This document shows, piece after piece, positions 15,484-23,367 of a stretch of 64,000 nucleotides of DNA (positions are counted from its first letter, which is position 1; each line of letters starts with the position of its first letter). Source of the stretch: Bacillus sp. FJAT-45350 (GTDB lineage: Bacteria; Bacillota; Bacilli; Bacillales; NISU01); the NCBI RefSeq assembly GCF_002335805.1, contig NZ_NISU01000003.1:94984-158983 (forward strand), read 5' to 3'. A program made the position numbers and the translations under genes. The notes under the pieces were generated by a model. It was not told the DNA's origin. It searched no databases and worked only from the letters and a program-made list of their open reading frames with translations.

Positions 15484-15645
15484 GCTAAGTTAGGTTGCGG
15501 ACCTAAATCAACTGGTGGATATGGGATAGCTGGTGGAAGAATAGTCTTAGGAGGAATTTCTGTTGGATTAAGAATAGCAGTAGGTGGTTTAATGTCCTAT
15601 AAAAGAGTAAAAGATGAAGCAGAAAAAATAAAAACAGTAATGTAA
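15484..15645 (+). pseudogene. Remnant of a small glycine-rich membrane protein
   Basis: A stretch open for 53 codons without a usable start. It contains GPKSTGGYGIAGGRIVLGG and then SVGLRIAVGGLMSYKRVK, ending DEAEKIKTVM. Stops at 15424, 15454 and 15481 break the same frame upstream. The Gly-rich hydrophobic core with a charged tail suggests a former small membrane or bacteriocin-like peptide. A hairpin terminator (AGCTGGGGCTCAT/ATGAGCTCCAGCT, 15646-15676) follows directly, as expected for a former gene end. Confidence 0.4.
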
Positions 15646-15687
15646 GCTGGGGCTCATTTATAATGAGCTCCAGCTTTCGTTCCACTT

Positions 15688-15846
15688 CTAAAACTTAAAT
15701 AGGTGGTTCGCTATGAGAGTCTTTAATGCGTGTCGATATAAACCAGATACAACTGCTGCATTATTCGTATACATAATACTTGCAGCATATTCATTAGCTA
15801 AGTCTTCATTTAGTCCTTCAATCAACTTTTCCATTTTGGTATCCAT
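15688..15846 (-). pseudogene. Truncated ferritin-like protein
   Basis: It encodes MDTKMEKLIEGLNEDLANEY, then AASIMYTNNAAVVSGLYRHA and a short unrelated tail (LKTLIANHLFKF). The first 40 residues match the first helix of ferritin-like (Dps/bacterioferritin-related) proteins, with LNEDLA.EYAA.IMYT.NA. The rest of the four-helix bundle is missing and the tail is probably out of frame. A non-functional remnant is the best reading. Confidence 0.55.
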
Positions 15847-15879
15847 TATCATCACTTTTTTACTTTCTATTACCGATGG

Positions 15880-16278
15880 TTAAGACTGAAGCGATACCGG
15901 GGGTCCAAGTTTTTTCTCTATAAATTTCTTTAAATACTGTTTAATTGGAAGTTGTTGTTTTCTTGTTATAGAGCGTTGTTGTTTTGTAAATTCAAGAAAA
16001 CCAATGTATTCTTCTGTTGTTAGTCCCATCTCTAGTGCTTCAGATATGATATCGTCCCATGCAGCATCAGATGGTAATAATGGGCTCTCAGCTAACATTC
16101 TATCACTGGAGACTCCTAACGTAGACGAGATTCTTTCTAGAAATTGCATAGAGGAATTTAAGTAAAGGTTTCTTTCAATGGAGATTAAATAGGTTTTGTC
16201 TACATCTGCAAGTTCTGCAAGTTTAGAGAGAGATAACCCTTTTTCCATACGATACTTTTTTACTGTTTCACCAACCAT
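15880..16278 (-). CDS. XRE-family regulator, SinR-like
   Basis: A 132-residue regulator. Residues 4-60 form a Cro/CI helix-turn-helix: GETVKKYRMEKGLSLSKLAE, LADVDKTYLISIER, then LERISSTLGVSSDRML. This is close to the DNA-binding domain of SinR, the Bacillus biofilm repressor. The C-terminal part, DAAWDDIISEALEMGLTTEEYIGFLEF (about 71-97), resembles the SinI/SinR helical-hairpin dimerisation domain. No sinI-like gene lies next to it. Targets cannot be read from the sequence. A role in biofilm or sporulation control is inferred from family likeness only. Confidence 0.75.
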   Translation of the reverse strand: MVGETVKKYRMEKGLSLSKLAELADVDKTYLISIERNLYLNSSMQFLERISSTLGVSSDRMLAESPLLPSDAAWDDIISEALEMGLTTEEYIGFLEFTKQQRSITRKQQLPIKQYLKKFIEKKLGPPVSLQS

Positions 16279-16632
16279 ACATATTCACCTTTTTTTTCAT
16301 ATTTTTCGTGCTTTATTACCTATACGTAAGTGCCCATTATTTTAAGGGGAGTAATGAGAATAAAGTGAGTAATAATGTAAATAGCATCGGTCCCGTTGAA
16401 GCAGCTAGCGAGGGTCTTTTTTAATATTTGATTACAGCCATAAGAATAACAATTTACCATCTATGCTATTTCTTTACCATCACTTTCCGATAAATTTACC
16501 ACTTGATGCCAACTTGTTTACCGATAGAAAAACGTCAACGATTGAAAAAGCCTAATCCTCCTTATCTTTAACGAGGATTTAGACTTTGGTTTTACATCAG
16601 GCGTGCTATTTGTGGAATATCATTTTGCTATT

Positions 16633-16648
16633 GCACAGTATACTGTGC
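16633..16648. promoter_or_regulatory. Perfect 16-bp palindrome
   Basis: GCACAGTATACTGTGC is a perfect palindrome, flanked by TTTGCT on the left and AGCAAA on the right, which extends the symmetry. It lies inside the cassette, 165 bases before the ArsR gene and with no gene nearer. It may be a repressor operator. The binding protein is unknown. Confidence 0.4.
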
Positions 16649-16774
16649 AGCAAATGGTCTTTGTTTCGTCTTTCTTCTTCAACATTAGGACCCAGTTAGT
16701 TAAGTAAGCCATGCCTAATTTAGATGAATGATTTGTAATAAGTAAACTTAGGTAATACACCTAACCTGTGCTAA

Positions 16775-16805
16775 TTGACATATCGAAAAAAAATCGATAT
16801 ATAAT
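16775..16805 (+). promoter_or_regulatory. Promoter and ArsR-type operator of the ArsR gene
   Basis: TTGACA (16775-16780) lies 17 bases before TATATA (16798-16803), overlapping TATAAT (16800-16805). Between and over them lies the inverted repeat ATATCGA-N7-TCGATAT (16780-16800), the expected autoregulatory operator. The predicted transcript starts within a few bases of the ATG at 16813. Confidence 0.75.
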
Positions 16806-16812
16806 AACAACT

Positions 16813-17127
16813 ATGGAACCAATCGATGTATTTAAGGTGTTATCAAACAAAACTAGACTTAACATTTTACAGTGGCTGAAGGAACCAGAGAAGCATTTCC
16901 CTAAACAAGGCGCTCACCTGCCAAAGGAGGTAAGTTATAAAGGGGGAGTATGTGTAGGAGTCATTCAAGAAAAAGCCGAAGCTTCTCAATCTACGGTATC
17001 TTACTACTTAAATATGATGCAGAAAGCTGGTCTTCTTGAATCTGTTCGTTATGGTCAGTGGACGTACTATCGAAGAAACGAAGAAGTCATTCGTCAATTT
17101 GCTGAATATCTTAAAACAGAAATCTGA
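16813..17127 (+). CDS. ArsR-family winged-helix regulator
   Basis: A 104-residue repressor of the ArsR/SmtB fold. MEPIDVFKVLSNKTRLNILQ (residues 1-20) and EASQSTVSYYLNMMQKAGLL (about 57-76, recognition helix) are typical; the wing is YGQWTYYRRNEE. The region GGVCVGVIQEK holds one cysteine but no CxC metal motif, so the inducer need not be arsenic. There is no ribosome site before the ATG, and the promoter places the transcript start at the start codon, so the mRNA is probably leaderless. It presumably controls the transporter gene downstream, whose upstream region carries a similar dyad. Confidence 0.85.
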   Translation: MEPIDVFKVLSNKTRLNILQWLKEPEKHFPKQGAHLPKEVSYKGGVCVGVIQEKAEASQSTVSYYLNMMQKAGLLESVRYGQWTYYRRNEEVIRQFAEYLKTEI

Positions 17128-17151
17128 GTTGGTTGATTTCTGTTTTTTTTA
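17114..17151 (+). terminator. Terminator overlapping the end of the ArsR gene
   Basis: AAACAGAAATC pairs with GATTTCTGTTT, followed by TTTTT. It separates the regulator from the transporter gene. Confidence 0.75.
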
Positions 17152-17160
17152 TAAAATAAT

Positions 17161-17180
17161 ATATCGATTATTCTAGATAT
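17161..17180. promoter_or_regulatory. Second ArsR-type dyad before the transporter gene
   Basis: ATATCGA (17161-17167) and TAGATAT (17174-17180) form a near-inverted repeat resembling the operator at 16780-16800. It lies 40 bases before the transporter start. Confidence 0.5.
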
Positions 17181-17219
17181 CTAAAAATAAAGATAATGAA
17201 CTCAGGAGGGATTCATTTA

Positions 17220-17728
17220 ATGCGTTACATCTCATATATATTAGCGTTATTAGCAGGGGCAGCGCTTATTTTTGAAGGAGCTATTTACGGTGAATTAGGG
17301 AAAACGATAGGAAAGCTCGAAACAAGTTTTTATAACTTCTTTGTGGGTTCAATCATCCTCGGATTATTATGGCTTTTCTTTGGAAAAGGTAAACTTTCCT
17401 ATGCGATTGAAGCACCTATATGGACATTACTTGGTGGTGTCTTGGGGGTTGTTTATTTAACATCTATTGTGATTAGTGTTCCATTTGTTGTGTCGGAATA
17501 ACTATGGTTGCAGTCATTATTGGTCAATTAGTGATGAGTATGGTGATTGAACATTATGGTTGGCTTGTAATCGGCATTGTTACTGACAATTTCGGCTGGT
17601 TCAATAGTTTAGTCATTCCTTTAGATATGAAACGTTATTTTGCATTACTGTTTATGATTATTGCTCTTTATTTTATCTATAAAGGAAATAAACGTGCTGC
17701 GCAGCAAGGGTTACCCCATAATCAATAG
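17220..17728 (+). pseudogene. YdcZ-type DMT transporter, frameshifted
   Basis: The ATG at 17220 follows CAGGAGGG. The first frame reads about 93 residues (MRYISYILALLAGAALIFEG to SVPFVV) and then stops at 17499. The other frame continues the same protein from GITMVAVIIGQLVMSMVIEH to the end at 17728. Together they make a ~165-residue, five-pass DMT-superfamily YdcZ-like protein with the conserved AGAAL...G..G..IG, VP and GQL motifs. One base is missing or extra near 17490-17500. It was presumably an efflux carrier controlled by the ArsR protein. A sequencing error is possible. Confidence 0.7.
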
Positions 17729-17904
17729 GAGTGCAGTGGTAAACTACCTGTCATTCTTTGGTACACTTCTTGTCATTTGGTGGTAACTACTATGTCAGAG
17801 GTGGTACATTTCAATGGCTATAATCAATATTAGGGGAGAGGGAGTAAAGAGAGTTTAATTAGATTAGGAGGGGCCTTTTTTTTGGTTCATGGTGATTTTT
17901 TCTA

Positions 17905-18090
17905 ACGTATTTTCGTGCATACAAATTACGTTTACTAGTTTACAATACGTAAACGTAATGAATACAAATACGTTTACGTGTACACAATCATGTTTACATA
18001 CTGTGATTACAATATGTGTACAATGTTGTAATGGACGTTTACATTATTGTTTACAAAGTGTTGCAAAAAGTTTACAAGTTTACAGTTATA
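17905..18090. repeat. Iteron array, candidate parC centromere
   Basis: GTTTAC occurs nine times in 154 bases: 17930, 17938, 17949 (reverse), 17972, 17992, 18037, 18049, 18070 and 18078, mostly as GTTTACA or ACGTTTAC. Near-matches such as GTGTACA and GATTACA lie between. It is directly upstream of the parM-like and parR-like genes, where ParMRC loci carry the ParR-binding centromere. The binding site is also expected to overlap the par promoter. TATAAT at about 18137 may be the -10. Confidence 0.65.
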
Positions 18091-18198
18091 TTTCTTTTCT
18101 CTAAGTGTATTGCAGTATCTATTAATACCCTTTAACCTTATAATAAGGAATGAGATTATACATAATGATTAAAATAAGCGAAAAAGGGATGATATTTT

Positions 18199-19371
18199 AT
18201 GGTCAAATCAAGAGTGGCAGCTATTGATGTTGGAAATGATTCTATTAAGGCAATTTTAGGAGAATTAGATTACGAGTTAAATATTCCTAACATTATTGCT
18301 AGAGATACGGAAGACCGTCCGGTAATTGGAATAGAAGAATTAGATAATAAAGATCCTCTAGATGGAATTCATGTAAAAGTACATTCTCCAGCATTGAAAG
18401 AAAATAATGTTATTTATCGAGTTGGCGTTCTAGCAACAAAAAGTCATAATGCGACGGAATTAGACCCTGGTAGCAGTAAGTCAGAAGAAGATCAAACGTT
18501 AGTGATGCTTCTGACAACATTGGCATTAGATGCAGTAAGAGAGGAAAATCGAGACATTTTCAAAAAAACAAACAATGTGGTAGATGCAAATTATACGGTA
18601 GGAACTGGTCTTCCTCTTCGTGAAGTTAAAGAGGGTAGGGATGCTGGGTATCGTTCAAAATTAATAGGGTCTGTCCATCAAGTAGAATTTTTAGTAACTC
18701 CGAAGTACCAGGGGTTAAAAGTAAATATAAAGTTTGATGAAGTAAAGGTATATCCAGAGGGATTTGCAGCTTACATTAATTTAGTAATGGATAGTAATCT
18801 AAAAGTTATTAATAGGGATTTAATTGATAAAAGAATATTAATCCAAGACATTGGTGGGTTATCGACGGATATTGCTGTTATTAAGAATCGAAACGTTGAT
18901 GATGATAAGGCTCAAGGGTTTAATCTTGGTGTATCAGAGTCACTAGAAGAGATAAGAGAAGAAATTAGAAAGAAACACGGCATTGAATTAGATAGCCGTA
19001 GAGATGTTGTTGAAATAATTACTAAGAAAAATGATCGAAATCATATAATGGTTAAAGGAAGTAGGACAAGTGTCCATGATATTACGGATCGCATACTTCT
19101 TGATTTAGCTAAGAAACAATATCGATTATTACGTAATACATGGCAGAAGAATTCTCAAACAGAAATCTGTTATTTTGTAGGTGGCGGCTCCATCGTTTTA
19201 AAGGAGTATATTAAAGCTTTAAATAACAGTCTTGATGGTTATAATATTGATTTCTTTGAAGATGAAAAAGAAAGTATATGGATGATGGCAAATGCTTATT
19301 ATAAGTTAATTACCGACTACACGAGAAAAGTAGAGAAGCAAAATGCGGTCAAAGAGCCTACAAAGAGCTAA
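18199..19371 (+). CDS. ParM/StbA-like actin-type segregation ATPase
   Basis: A 390-residue actin-fold ATPase that would polymerise into filaments and push DNA copies apart. The phosphate-1 motif is AAIDVGNDSIKAI (about 7-19), phosphate-2 is QDIGGLSTDIAVI (about 216-228), and the adenosine motif is FVGGGSIVL (about 327-335). A C-terminal helical part follows. The length matches plasmid ParM/Alp proteins of Bacillus. AAAAGGGATG lies before the ATG. The downstream parR-like gene starts 9 bases after its stop, and iterons precede it, giving a full type II par locus. Its position among core genes implies an integrated plasmid or a domesticated locus. Confidence 0.85.
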   Translation: MVKSRVAAIDVGNDSIKAILGELDYELNIPNIIARDTEDRPVIGIEELDNKDPLDGIHVKVHSPALKENNVIYRVGVLATKSHNATELDPGSSKSEEDQTLVMLLTTLALDAVREENRDIFKKTNNVVDANYTVGTGLPLREVKEGRDAGYRSKLIGSVHQVEFLVTPKYQGLKVNIKFDEVKVYPEGFAAYINLVMDSNLKVINRDLIDKRILIQDIGGLSTDIAVIKNRNVDDDKAQGFNLGVSESLEEIREEIRKKHGIELDSRRDVVEIITKKNDRNHIMVKGSRTSVHDITDRILLDLAKKQYRLLRNTWQKNSQTEICYFVGGGSIVLKEYIKALNNSLDGYNIDFFEDEKESIWMMANAYYKLITDYTRKVEKQNAVKEPTKS

Positions 19372-19380
19372 GGTGATTTT

Positions 19381-19986
19381 ATGAAAAACTCTAACCAGGT
19401 TGAAATTAAGAGGGGCCAAGCAATTTCTTTCCGGGTCCCTTCAGATACACCTGACCATTTATTAAAGCACTTGCAAAGGTTAAAGGAAACAGAAAGAAGA
19501 AATTTTTCAAGTAAAATTGCAGAGTTTGTAATGCAAGGAGTTGTAAGCTCTAATGTGAAAGAACGGGAAACGATTACAATTCCACTTCCCCATAAACTAA
19601 GTAAGTCACAACGAGACTGGTTAAAGCATGAACATTCGGAAGCCTTAATAGGAAATATTGTTTATCAACTATTAACAGACCCAGTTCGTTCTACTGCATT
19701 ACTTGCTTCCTTTAATAGTAATTCCTTGGATATTGATCGTGTGTTGTACTTACAGGAGGATTTAGACATTACTGTTCCTAAAGAACCCTTCGAGGATGAC
19801 AACCAGTTAAATTCTACTGAAGAGGTAGCTTCAACTAATGATTTAGAAATAATCGATGATGATTTAAGTGACTTTAATTGGGAAGAGATAAGACAAGAAC
19901 AACCTGAAACCGAAAAGGAAGACGAAGAAACAGAAGATAATCTTCAAGACCTCCTAGGTGATTTTTTAGATAAAATGAATAAGTAG
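19381..19986 (+). CDS. ParR-like DNA-binding adaptor
   Basis: A 201-residue protein in the same transcript as the ParM-like gene; the ATG follows AAGGTGATTTT. The N-terminal ~55 residues (IKRGQAISFRVPSDTPDHLL, then RNFSSKIAEFVMQGV) have the strand-helix-helix pattern of a ribbon-helix-helix domain. A second similar block occurs at about 60-110 (ETITIPLPHKLSKSQRDWL, SEALIGNIVYQLL). From about 125 the sequence is very acidic and ends NLQDLLGDFLDKMNK, a helix suited to bind the end of a ParM filament. No enzymatic motif. The ParR role is inferred from gene order, domain plan and charge pattern. Confidence 0.75.
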   Translation: MKNSNQVEIKRGQAISFRVPSDTPDHLLKHLQRLKETERRNFSSKIAEFVMQGVVSSNVKERETITIPLPHKLSKSQRDWLKHEHSEALIGNIVYQLLTDPVRSTALLASFNSNSLDIDRVLYLQEDLDITVPKEPFEDDNQLNSTEEVASTNDLEIIDDDLSDFNWEEIRQEQPETEKEDEETEDNLQDLLGDFLDKMNK

Positions 19987-20403
19987 ACCTTGACTAAATG
20001 CTTGAATATGGTGGCGTATAATTATGGTCTAAGGAATGCCTAAGTAATTTATAAGTTATGTAGACTGAAAATATGGCATAAATATAAAGTGAAACCAAAG
20101 TCAAACCCTTTATAATAAAATGGGTAATGACTTTGGTTTTTTGTTAGTTCTTAGGGGCTTCTAGACGGTGTTTTTGTTTTTAAACTGTAACAGTACAGGT
20201 GGGCTCAACACTGAAAATTATCAGCTTTTAAACACCTTTTAACTATCATATAACAGTAAATAAATCTTTTAATATTATGATTATAGTGATAGACTATGAT
20301 CATGATATAATTGATCCAGAAAAGATGTGTGAATAGGTCGCGTCCTGGCTTGCTGTGGCGCTTACATCCTTTCTGCAAATCTTAGGTGATAAGGAAGGTT
20401 AAA
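19987..20403. other. Intergenic stretch with a terminator
   Basis: AACCAAAGTCA...TGACTTTGGTTTTTTG (about 20093-20142) with an inner ACCC/GGGT pair is the terminator of the par operon. The rest is AT-rich. GATATAATTGATCC near 20305 contains a likely -10 for mqo. GGAAGG before 20404 is the mqo ribosome site. Confidence 0.6.
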
Positions 20404-21930
20404 ATGAGTAACAGACAAACCAACACAGACGTAATCTTAATTGGTGCCGGTGTTATGAGTGCAACTTTGGGGGTTCTTCTGAAAGAACTAGTACCGGACT
20501 GGAAAATTACAGTATTTGAGAAGCTTTCAAAAGCAGGAGAGGAAAGCTCTAACGAATGGAATAATGCTGGAACGGGGCATGCAGCATTGTGTGAACTTAA
20601 CTACACGAACCAAAAACCGGATGGTTCTGTAGATATAAGTAAAGCTATTAAAATTAATGAACAGTTTCAGGAGTCAATGCAGTTCTGGTCTTATCTTGTG
20701 AATCGTAAGTTGATAAGTAGTCCACAAGACTTTATTATGTCATTGCCTCATATGAGCTTTGTACAAGGGGAACAAAATGTTACTTTTTTAAAGAATCGTT
20801 TTGAAGCAATGTCAAAAAATCCTTTGTTTGAAGGAATGGAGTTTTCAGACAAACCAGAAAAGCTAGCTGAATGGATTCCACTTATTATGCAAGACAGAGT
20901 TTCTAATGAACCGATAGCAGCAACAAAAATTGATTCTGGAACTGATGTTAATTTTGGTGCTTTAACGCGCATGTTGTTTGACCACTTAAAGAACAAAGAC
21001 GTTGACATCAAGTACAAACATACTGTTCAGGATATTAAACGTGATAGCGACGGCTCATGGAAAGTGAAAGTACATGATGACAGTATTGGTAGTAGTGAAT
21101 ATCACACTGCAAAATTTGTTTTTATCGGTGGCGGTGGAGGAAGCATACATTTACTGCAAAAATCCGGTATTCCTGAAGGAAAACAAATTGGAGGATTCCC
21201 AGTAAGTGGAATATTTATGTCGTGTAATAATCCAGATGTCGTAGCGCAGCATCATGCGAAGGTTTATGGAAAAGCTAAGGTTGGTGCTCCACCAATGTCT
21301 GTCCCGCATCTTGATACAAGATATATTGACAATAAAAAATCGTTACTTTTTGGGCCATTTGCTGGTTTCTCACCAAAGTTCTTAAAAGAAGGGTCAATGT
21401 TGGATTTAGTATCGTCGGTAAAGCCGAATAATGTCTTTACTATGTTAGCGGCAGGAGCAAAAGAAATGCCATTGACGAAATATCTAATTCAACAAGTGAT
21501 GTTATCGAAAGAACAGCGTTTGGAAGAGCTGCGTGAATTTATCCCGAATGCAAAAAGTGAGGATTGGGATTTAATCGTAGCAGGTCAACGTGTTCAAGTT
21601 ATTAAAGATACCGAAGCTGGTAAAGGAACTCTTCAATTTGGTACGGAAGTAATTACTGCTGAAGATGGCTCGATTGCAGCATTGTTAGGAGCGTCTCCGG
21701 GTGCGTCAACTGCTGTTTCTGTCATGCTTGAGGTAATTAACAGATGTTTCCCTGAACATAAGGAAGAGTGGGAACCAAAAATCAAAGAGATGATTCCTTC
21801 TTATGGATTATCACTAGTGAATAACCCAGACCTTATCAAAGAATTACATGCTTCAACAGAACAGACGCTAGGCCTAACAGATAAAGTAAATGAAAATCAG
21901 AAAAAAAAAGGTAACTTAGTGAAAGCATAA
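20404..21930 (+). CDS. mqo: Malate:quinone oxidoreductase
   Basis: A FAD-dependent membrane-associated enzyme that oxidises malate to oxaloacetate and passes electrons to quinone. The ATG at 20404 follows AAGGAAGG. The FAD-binding motif is [20 protein letters not shown] (about 9-28). The family-specific [21 protein letters not shown] lies at about 48-68, with [19 protein letters not shown] at about 238-256 and [12 protein letters not shown] near 312. The length of 508 residues is normal. It is followed by a strong terminator and stands alone. It replaces or complements NAD-dependent malate dehydrogenase. Confidence 0.96.
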   Translation: MSNRQTNTDVILIGAGVMSATLGVLLKELVPDWKITVFEKLSKAGEESSNEWNNAGTGHAALCELNYTNQKPDGSVDISKAIKINEQFQESMQFWSYLVNRKLISSPQDFIMSLPHMSFVQGEQNVTFLKNRFEAMSKNPLFEGMEFSDKPEKLAEWIPLIMQDRVSNEPIAATKIDSGTDVNFGALTRMLFDHLKNKDVDIKYKHTVQDIKRDSDGSWKVKVHDDSIGSSEYHTAKFVFIGGGGGSIHLLQKSGIPEGKQIGGFPVSGIFMSCNNPDVVAQHHAKVYGKAKVGAPPMSVPHLDTRYIDNKKSLLFGPFAGFSPKFLKEGSMLDLVSSVKPNNVFTMLAAGAKEMPLTKYLIQQVMLSKEQRLEELREFIPNAKSEDWDLIVAGQRVQVIKDTEAGKGTLQFGTEVITAEDGSIAALLGASPGASTAVSVMLEVINRCFPEHKEEWEPKIKEMIPSYGLSLVNNPDLIKELHASTEQTLGLTDKVNENQKKKGNLVKA

Positions 21931-21962
21931 ATCGCCATATTGGTGGGTTTATGCTTTTTTTT
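21923..21962 (+). terminator. Terminator of mqo
   Basis: AAGCATAAA pairs with TTTATGCTT around CCATATTGG, followed by TTTTTTT. Confidence 0.85.
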
Positions 21963-22098
21963 AGCTCTATTGACTAGTCATAAGAAGCCTAATATAAAAG
22001 AATTCATTTAAATTGTCTTTGTAGGTTAACTTTAGTAATAATTGCATAGTATAAGCATAACATTCGTAAATCTATAGGAAAGATTGGAGAGCTAGTCT

Positions 22099-23208
22099 GT
22101 GCTTATTTATGGAATACTATTTCTTTTAGTTTATGGAGTTCTTGTCCTTTATATAGGTTGGAGTGGTTGGGGATGGGTGAAGTCTAGGGTAGAGAGTGAA
22201 ATCTCATGGAGGATTAAACTCCTTTATATTATTAGTTTAACAATTGTTTCTCTTTCTTTTGTATTAGGGAGATTATTTGAAAATGTAATTTTGCATCTCA
22301 TAGGTACTTTTTGGATGGCTTTATTTTATTTATTGGTTATTATTTTACCATTAATGCATTTAAGTGTTTGGATTTTGCGGTATACTCCCTTACCTAAGTA
22401 TCATCTTGAAAAATGGCCTAAAATTATTACTTTAGGACTGATTTTATCATTAGTTACCTTTGGAGTATTTAATGCTTATAGTCCTAGGGTGCAAAGCTAT
22501 GACATTCAAATTGAGAAAAATACTCTAGCGACAGAACAATTATCAATTGTCATGGCGTCTGATATGCATTTTGGATTACTTTCTGGTAAAAACCATGCGA
22601 AACGAATGGTCAATAGTATTAATGCGCTTGCACCTGATATCGTAGTATTTCCTGGGGATATTGTCGATGATGAAATTGATCATTTTATGAATCAAGGAAT
22701 TGATAATATTTTAGCGCAAATCAACGCGCCATATGGGGTATATGTTTCTTTGGGTAATCATGATAGGCATAATGGGCCTATTGAAGAATTAATAAATACG
22801 CTGGAAAGAGGCGAACTGAAAGTATTATATGATGAAGTTATCACAGTTAATGATGATATTATTTTAATTGGAAGAAGAGACTTTAGTGATTCTGAACGAA
22901 AAGAACTTGCTACTTTAACAGAGGGAATAGATAGTTCAAAACCAGTCATTCTTTTAGAGCATCAGCCATATGATTTGGATATTGCTCAGCAACAAGGAAT
23001 TGACCTGGTTCTCTCAGGACACACTCATCTTGGACAAGTATTTCCAGGAAATCTTATTACAAGTCAGATTTACAAAAATAACTGGGGCCTTTTGAAGGTG
23101 GATCAACTCCATTCCATCGTATCATCTGGATATGGATTTTGGGGACCGCCTATACGAATAGGCTCTAGGTCAGAACTTGTACAAATTGATGTGTCTATTG
23201 GTTTATAG
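22099..23208 (+). CDS. Membrane-anchored metallophosphoesterase
   Basis: A 369-residue protein, GTG start behind GGAGAG. The N-terminal ~145 residues carry four or five membrane segments. The rest is a calcineurin-like phosphoesterase with the metal-binding set SDMHFGLLSG (about 153-162), PGDIVDD (about 185-191), LGNHDRHNG (about 217-225), EHQPYD and GHTHLGQ (about 305-311). The layout is that of YkuE/YaeI-type enzymes. Substrates are unknown; lipid or nucleotide phosphates at the membrane are plausible. It has a weak terminator (AACTCCTT / AAGGAGTT, 23214-23249) and no close neighbour in an operon. Confidence 0.88.
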   Translation: MLIYGILFLLVYGVLVLYIGWSGWGWVKSRVESEISWRIKLLYIISLTIVSLSFVLGRLFENVILHLIGTFWMALFYLLVIILPLMHLSVWILRYTPLPKYHLEKWPKIITLGLILSLVTFGVFNAYSPRVQSYDIQIEKNTLATEQLSIVMASDMHFGLLSGKNHAKRMVNSINALAPDIVVFPGDIVDDEIDHFMNQGIDNILAQINAPYGVYVSLGNHDRHNGPIEELINTLERGELKVLYDEVITVNDDIILIGRRDFSDSERKELATLTEGIDSSKPVILLEHQPYDLDIAQQQGIDLVLSGHTHLGQVFPGNLITSQIYKNNWGLLKVDQLHSIVSSGYGFWGPPIRIGSRSELVQIDVSIGL

Positions 23209-23367
23209 ATACTAACTCCTTGAACAGATAAAAGTTTAAGGAGTTTATGCCGCCGTTCATAATATTGTCATTATTTACAATATAGTAATTACAATGTTAA
23301 TAACTTAACTCCTAAAGTAACCTGATATAATAGAAGGTATGACAAAAATGATAGAAGGGTTGACAAA

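Larger units (their letters stand above)
16429..17826. mobile_element. Transposase-less cassette with IS21-like ends and 5-bp target duplication
   Basis: The left end TGATTACAGCCAT (16429-16441) and the right end ATGGCTATAATCA (17814-17826) are inverted repeats differing at one position. Inside each end are four spaced TACCA/TGGTA motifs (left about 16455, 16475, 16497, 16519; right about 17737, 17759, 17780, 17802), as in IS21-family termini. ATATT flanks both sides directly (16424-16428 and 17827-17831), a 5-bp target duplication. Inside are only an ArsR-type regulator and a frameshifted transporter gene. No istA/istB is present, so movement would need a transposase supplied in trans. Confidence 0.7.

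Noticed and set aside
15503-15685. 60-codon leucine-rich frame on the minus strand
   Set aside because: It is the antisense shadow of the glycine-rich remnant and its terminator, with no start signal.
17905-18090. CRISPR-like spacing of GTTTAC repeats
   Set aside because: The repeat unit is only 6-9 bases with irregular spacing and no cas genes. A ParR-binding centromere explains it better.
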